The notes under the pieces were generated by a model. It did not search any database and had not been told where the DNA came from. It saw nothing but the letters and a program-made list of their open reading frames with translations. From an uncultured Clostridia bacterium (GTDB taxonomy: Bacteria > Bacillota > Clostridia > Lachnospirales > Anaerotignaceae): DNA of 5,852 nucleotides. The stretch lies in NCBI GenBank assembly GCA_947036475.1, contig CAMQRG010000128.1, positions 1 through 5,852 of the forward strand. The letters are read 5' to 3'. Shown piece after piece: positions 5,823-5,852 of this stretch. The position numbers and the translations under genes are program-made. Within the stretch, counting starts at the first letter, position 1. Every line of letters starts with the position of its first letter.

Positions 5823-5852
5823 ATGAAAAAATACAAATGCAGCGTCTGTGAT
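5823..5852 (+). CDS. Start of a small CxxC protein, possibly rubredoxin-like (partial, runs off the right edge)
   Basis: Only ten codons are visible, reading MKKYKCSVCD. The Cys-X2-Cys pair right after a MKKY start is the usual opening of rubredoxins and of rubredoxin domains in redox proteins of anaerobes, where the two cysteines supply half of the iron site. Other zinc-ribbon or rubrerythrin-type proteins can begin the same way, so the family is tentative. A good ribosome binding site precedes it. The 57-base gap after deoB has no clear terminator, so readthrough from the salvage operon is possible; a TATACT at 5792-5797 might be a -10 box, but no -35 partner is seen. Confidence 0.5.
   Translation, partial: MKKYKCSVCD

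Overview
The window looks like a chromosomal piece from a Gram-positive anaerobe of the Clostridia, most likely Lachnospiraceae. This is inferred from strong AAGGAGG-type ribosome binding sites, intermediate base composition, a lipoprotein signal peptide, protein sequences that resemble Firmicutes homologues, and the style of the hybrid sensor kinase (LSNMSHDIRTPMNAVLGF around the catalytic histidine). No database search was possible, so the family-level placement is an inference.

Layout. Two transcription units diverge from an intergenic region of about 290 bp (2978-3265). To the left, on the minus strand, a consensus sigma-A promoter (3083 to 3054) drives a membrane-bound hybrid histidine kinase with two receiver domains (401-2977). 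A lipoprotein resembling an ABC-transporter solute-binding protein follows (404 to beyond the left edge) and overlaps the kinase stop by four bases (ATGA). To the right, on the plus strand, a predicted promoter (3183-3211) drives a pyrimidine-nucleoside phosphorylase (3266-4579) and, four bases later, phosphopentomutase deoB (4584-5765). After a 57-base gap the first codons of a CxxC protein, possibly a rubredoxin-type protein, start at 5823 and run off the right edge.

Function. The right half is nucleoside salvage. The phosphorylase splits uridine, thymidine or deoxyuridine into base and (deoxy)ribose-1-phosphate, and DeoB converts that sugar phosphate to the 5-phosphate for central metabolism. 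The left half is a sensory unit: the kinase and the tightly coupled lipoprotein could form a sensor in which the binding protein presents a ligand to the kinase ectodomain. No DNA-binding response regulator is visible in the window, and any partner would lie further left.

The intergenic region is the least conventional part. It holds the two divergent promoters, a perfect 11-bp tandem repeat just before the kinase start, a 15-bp interrupted palindrome at the predicted kinase transcription start, a pair of imperfect direct repeats of which one overlaps the phosphorylase promoter, and a small hairpin that would mask the phosphorylase ribosome binding site. No RNA genes, mobile elements, CRISPR arrays, convincing terminators or broken genes were seen.
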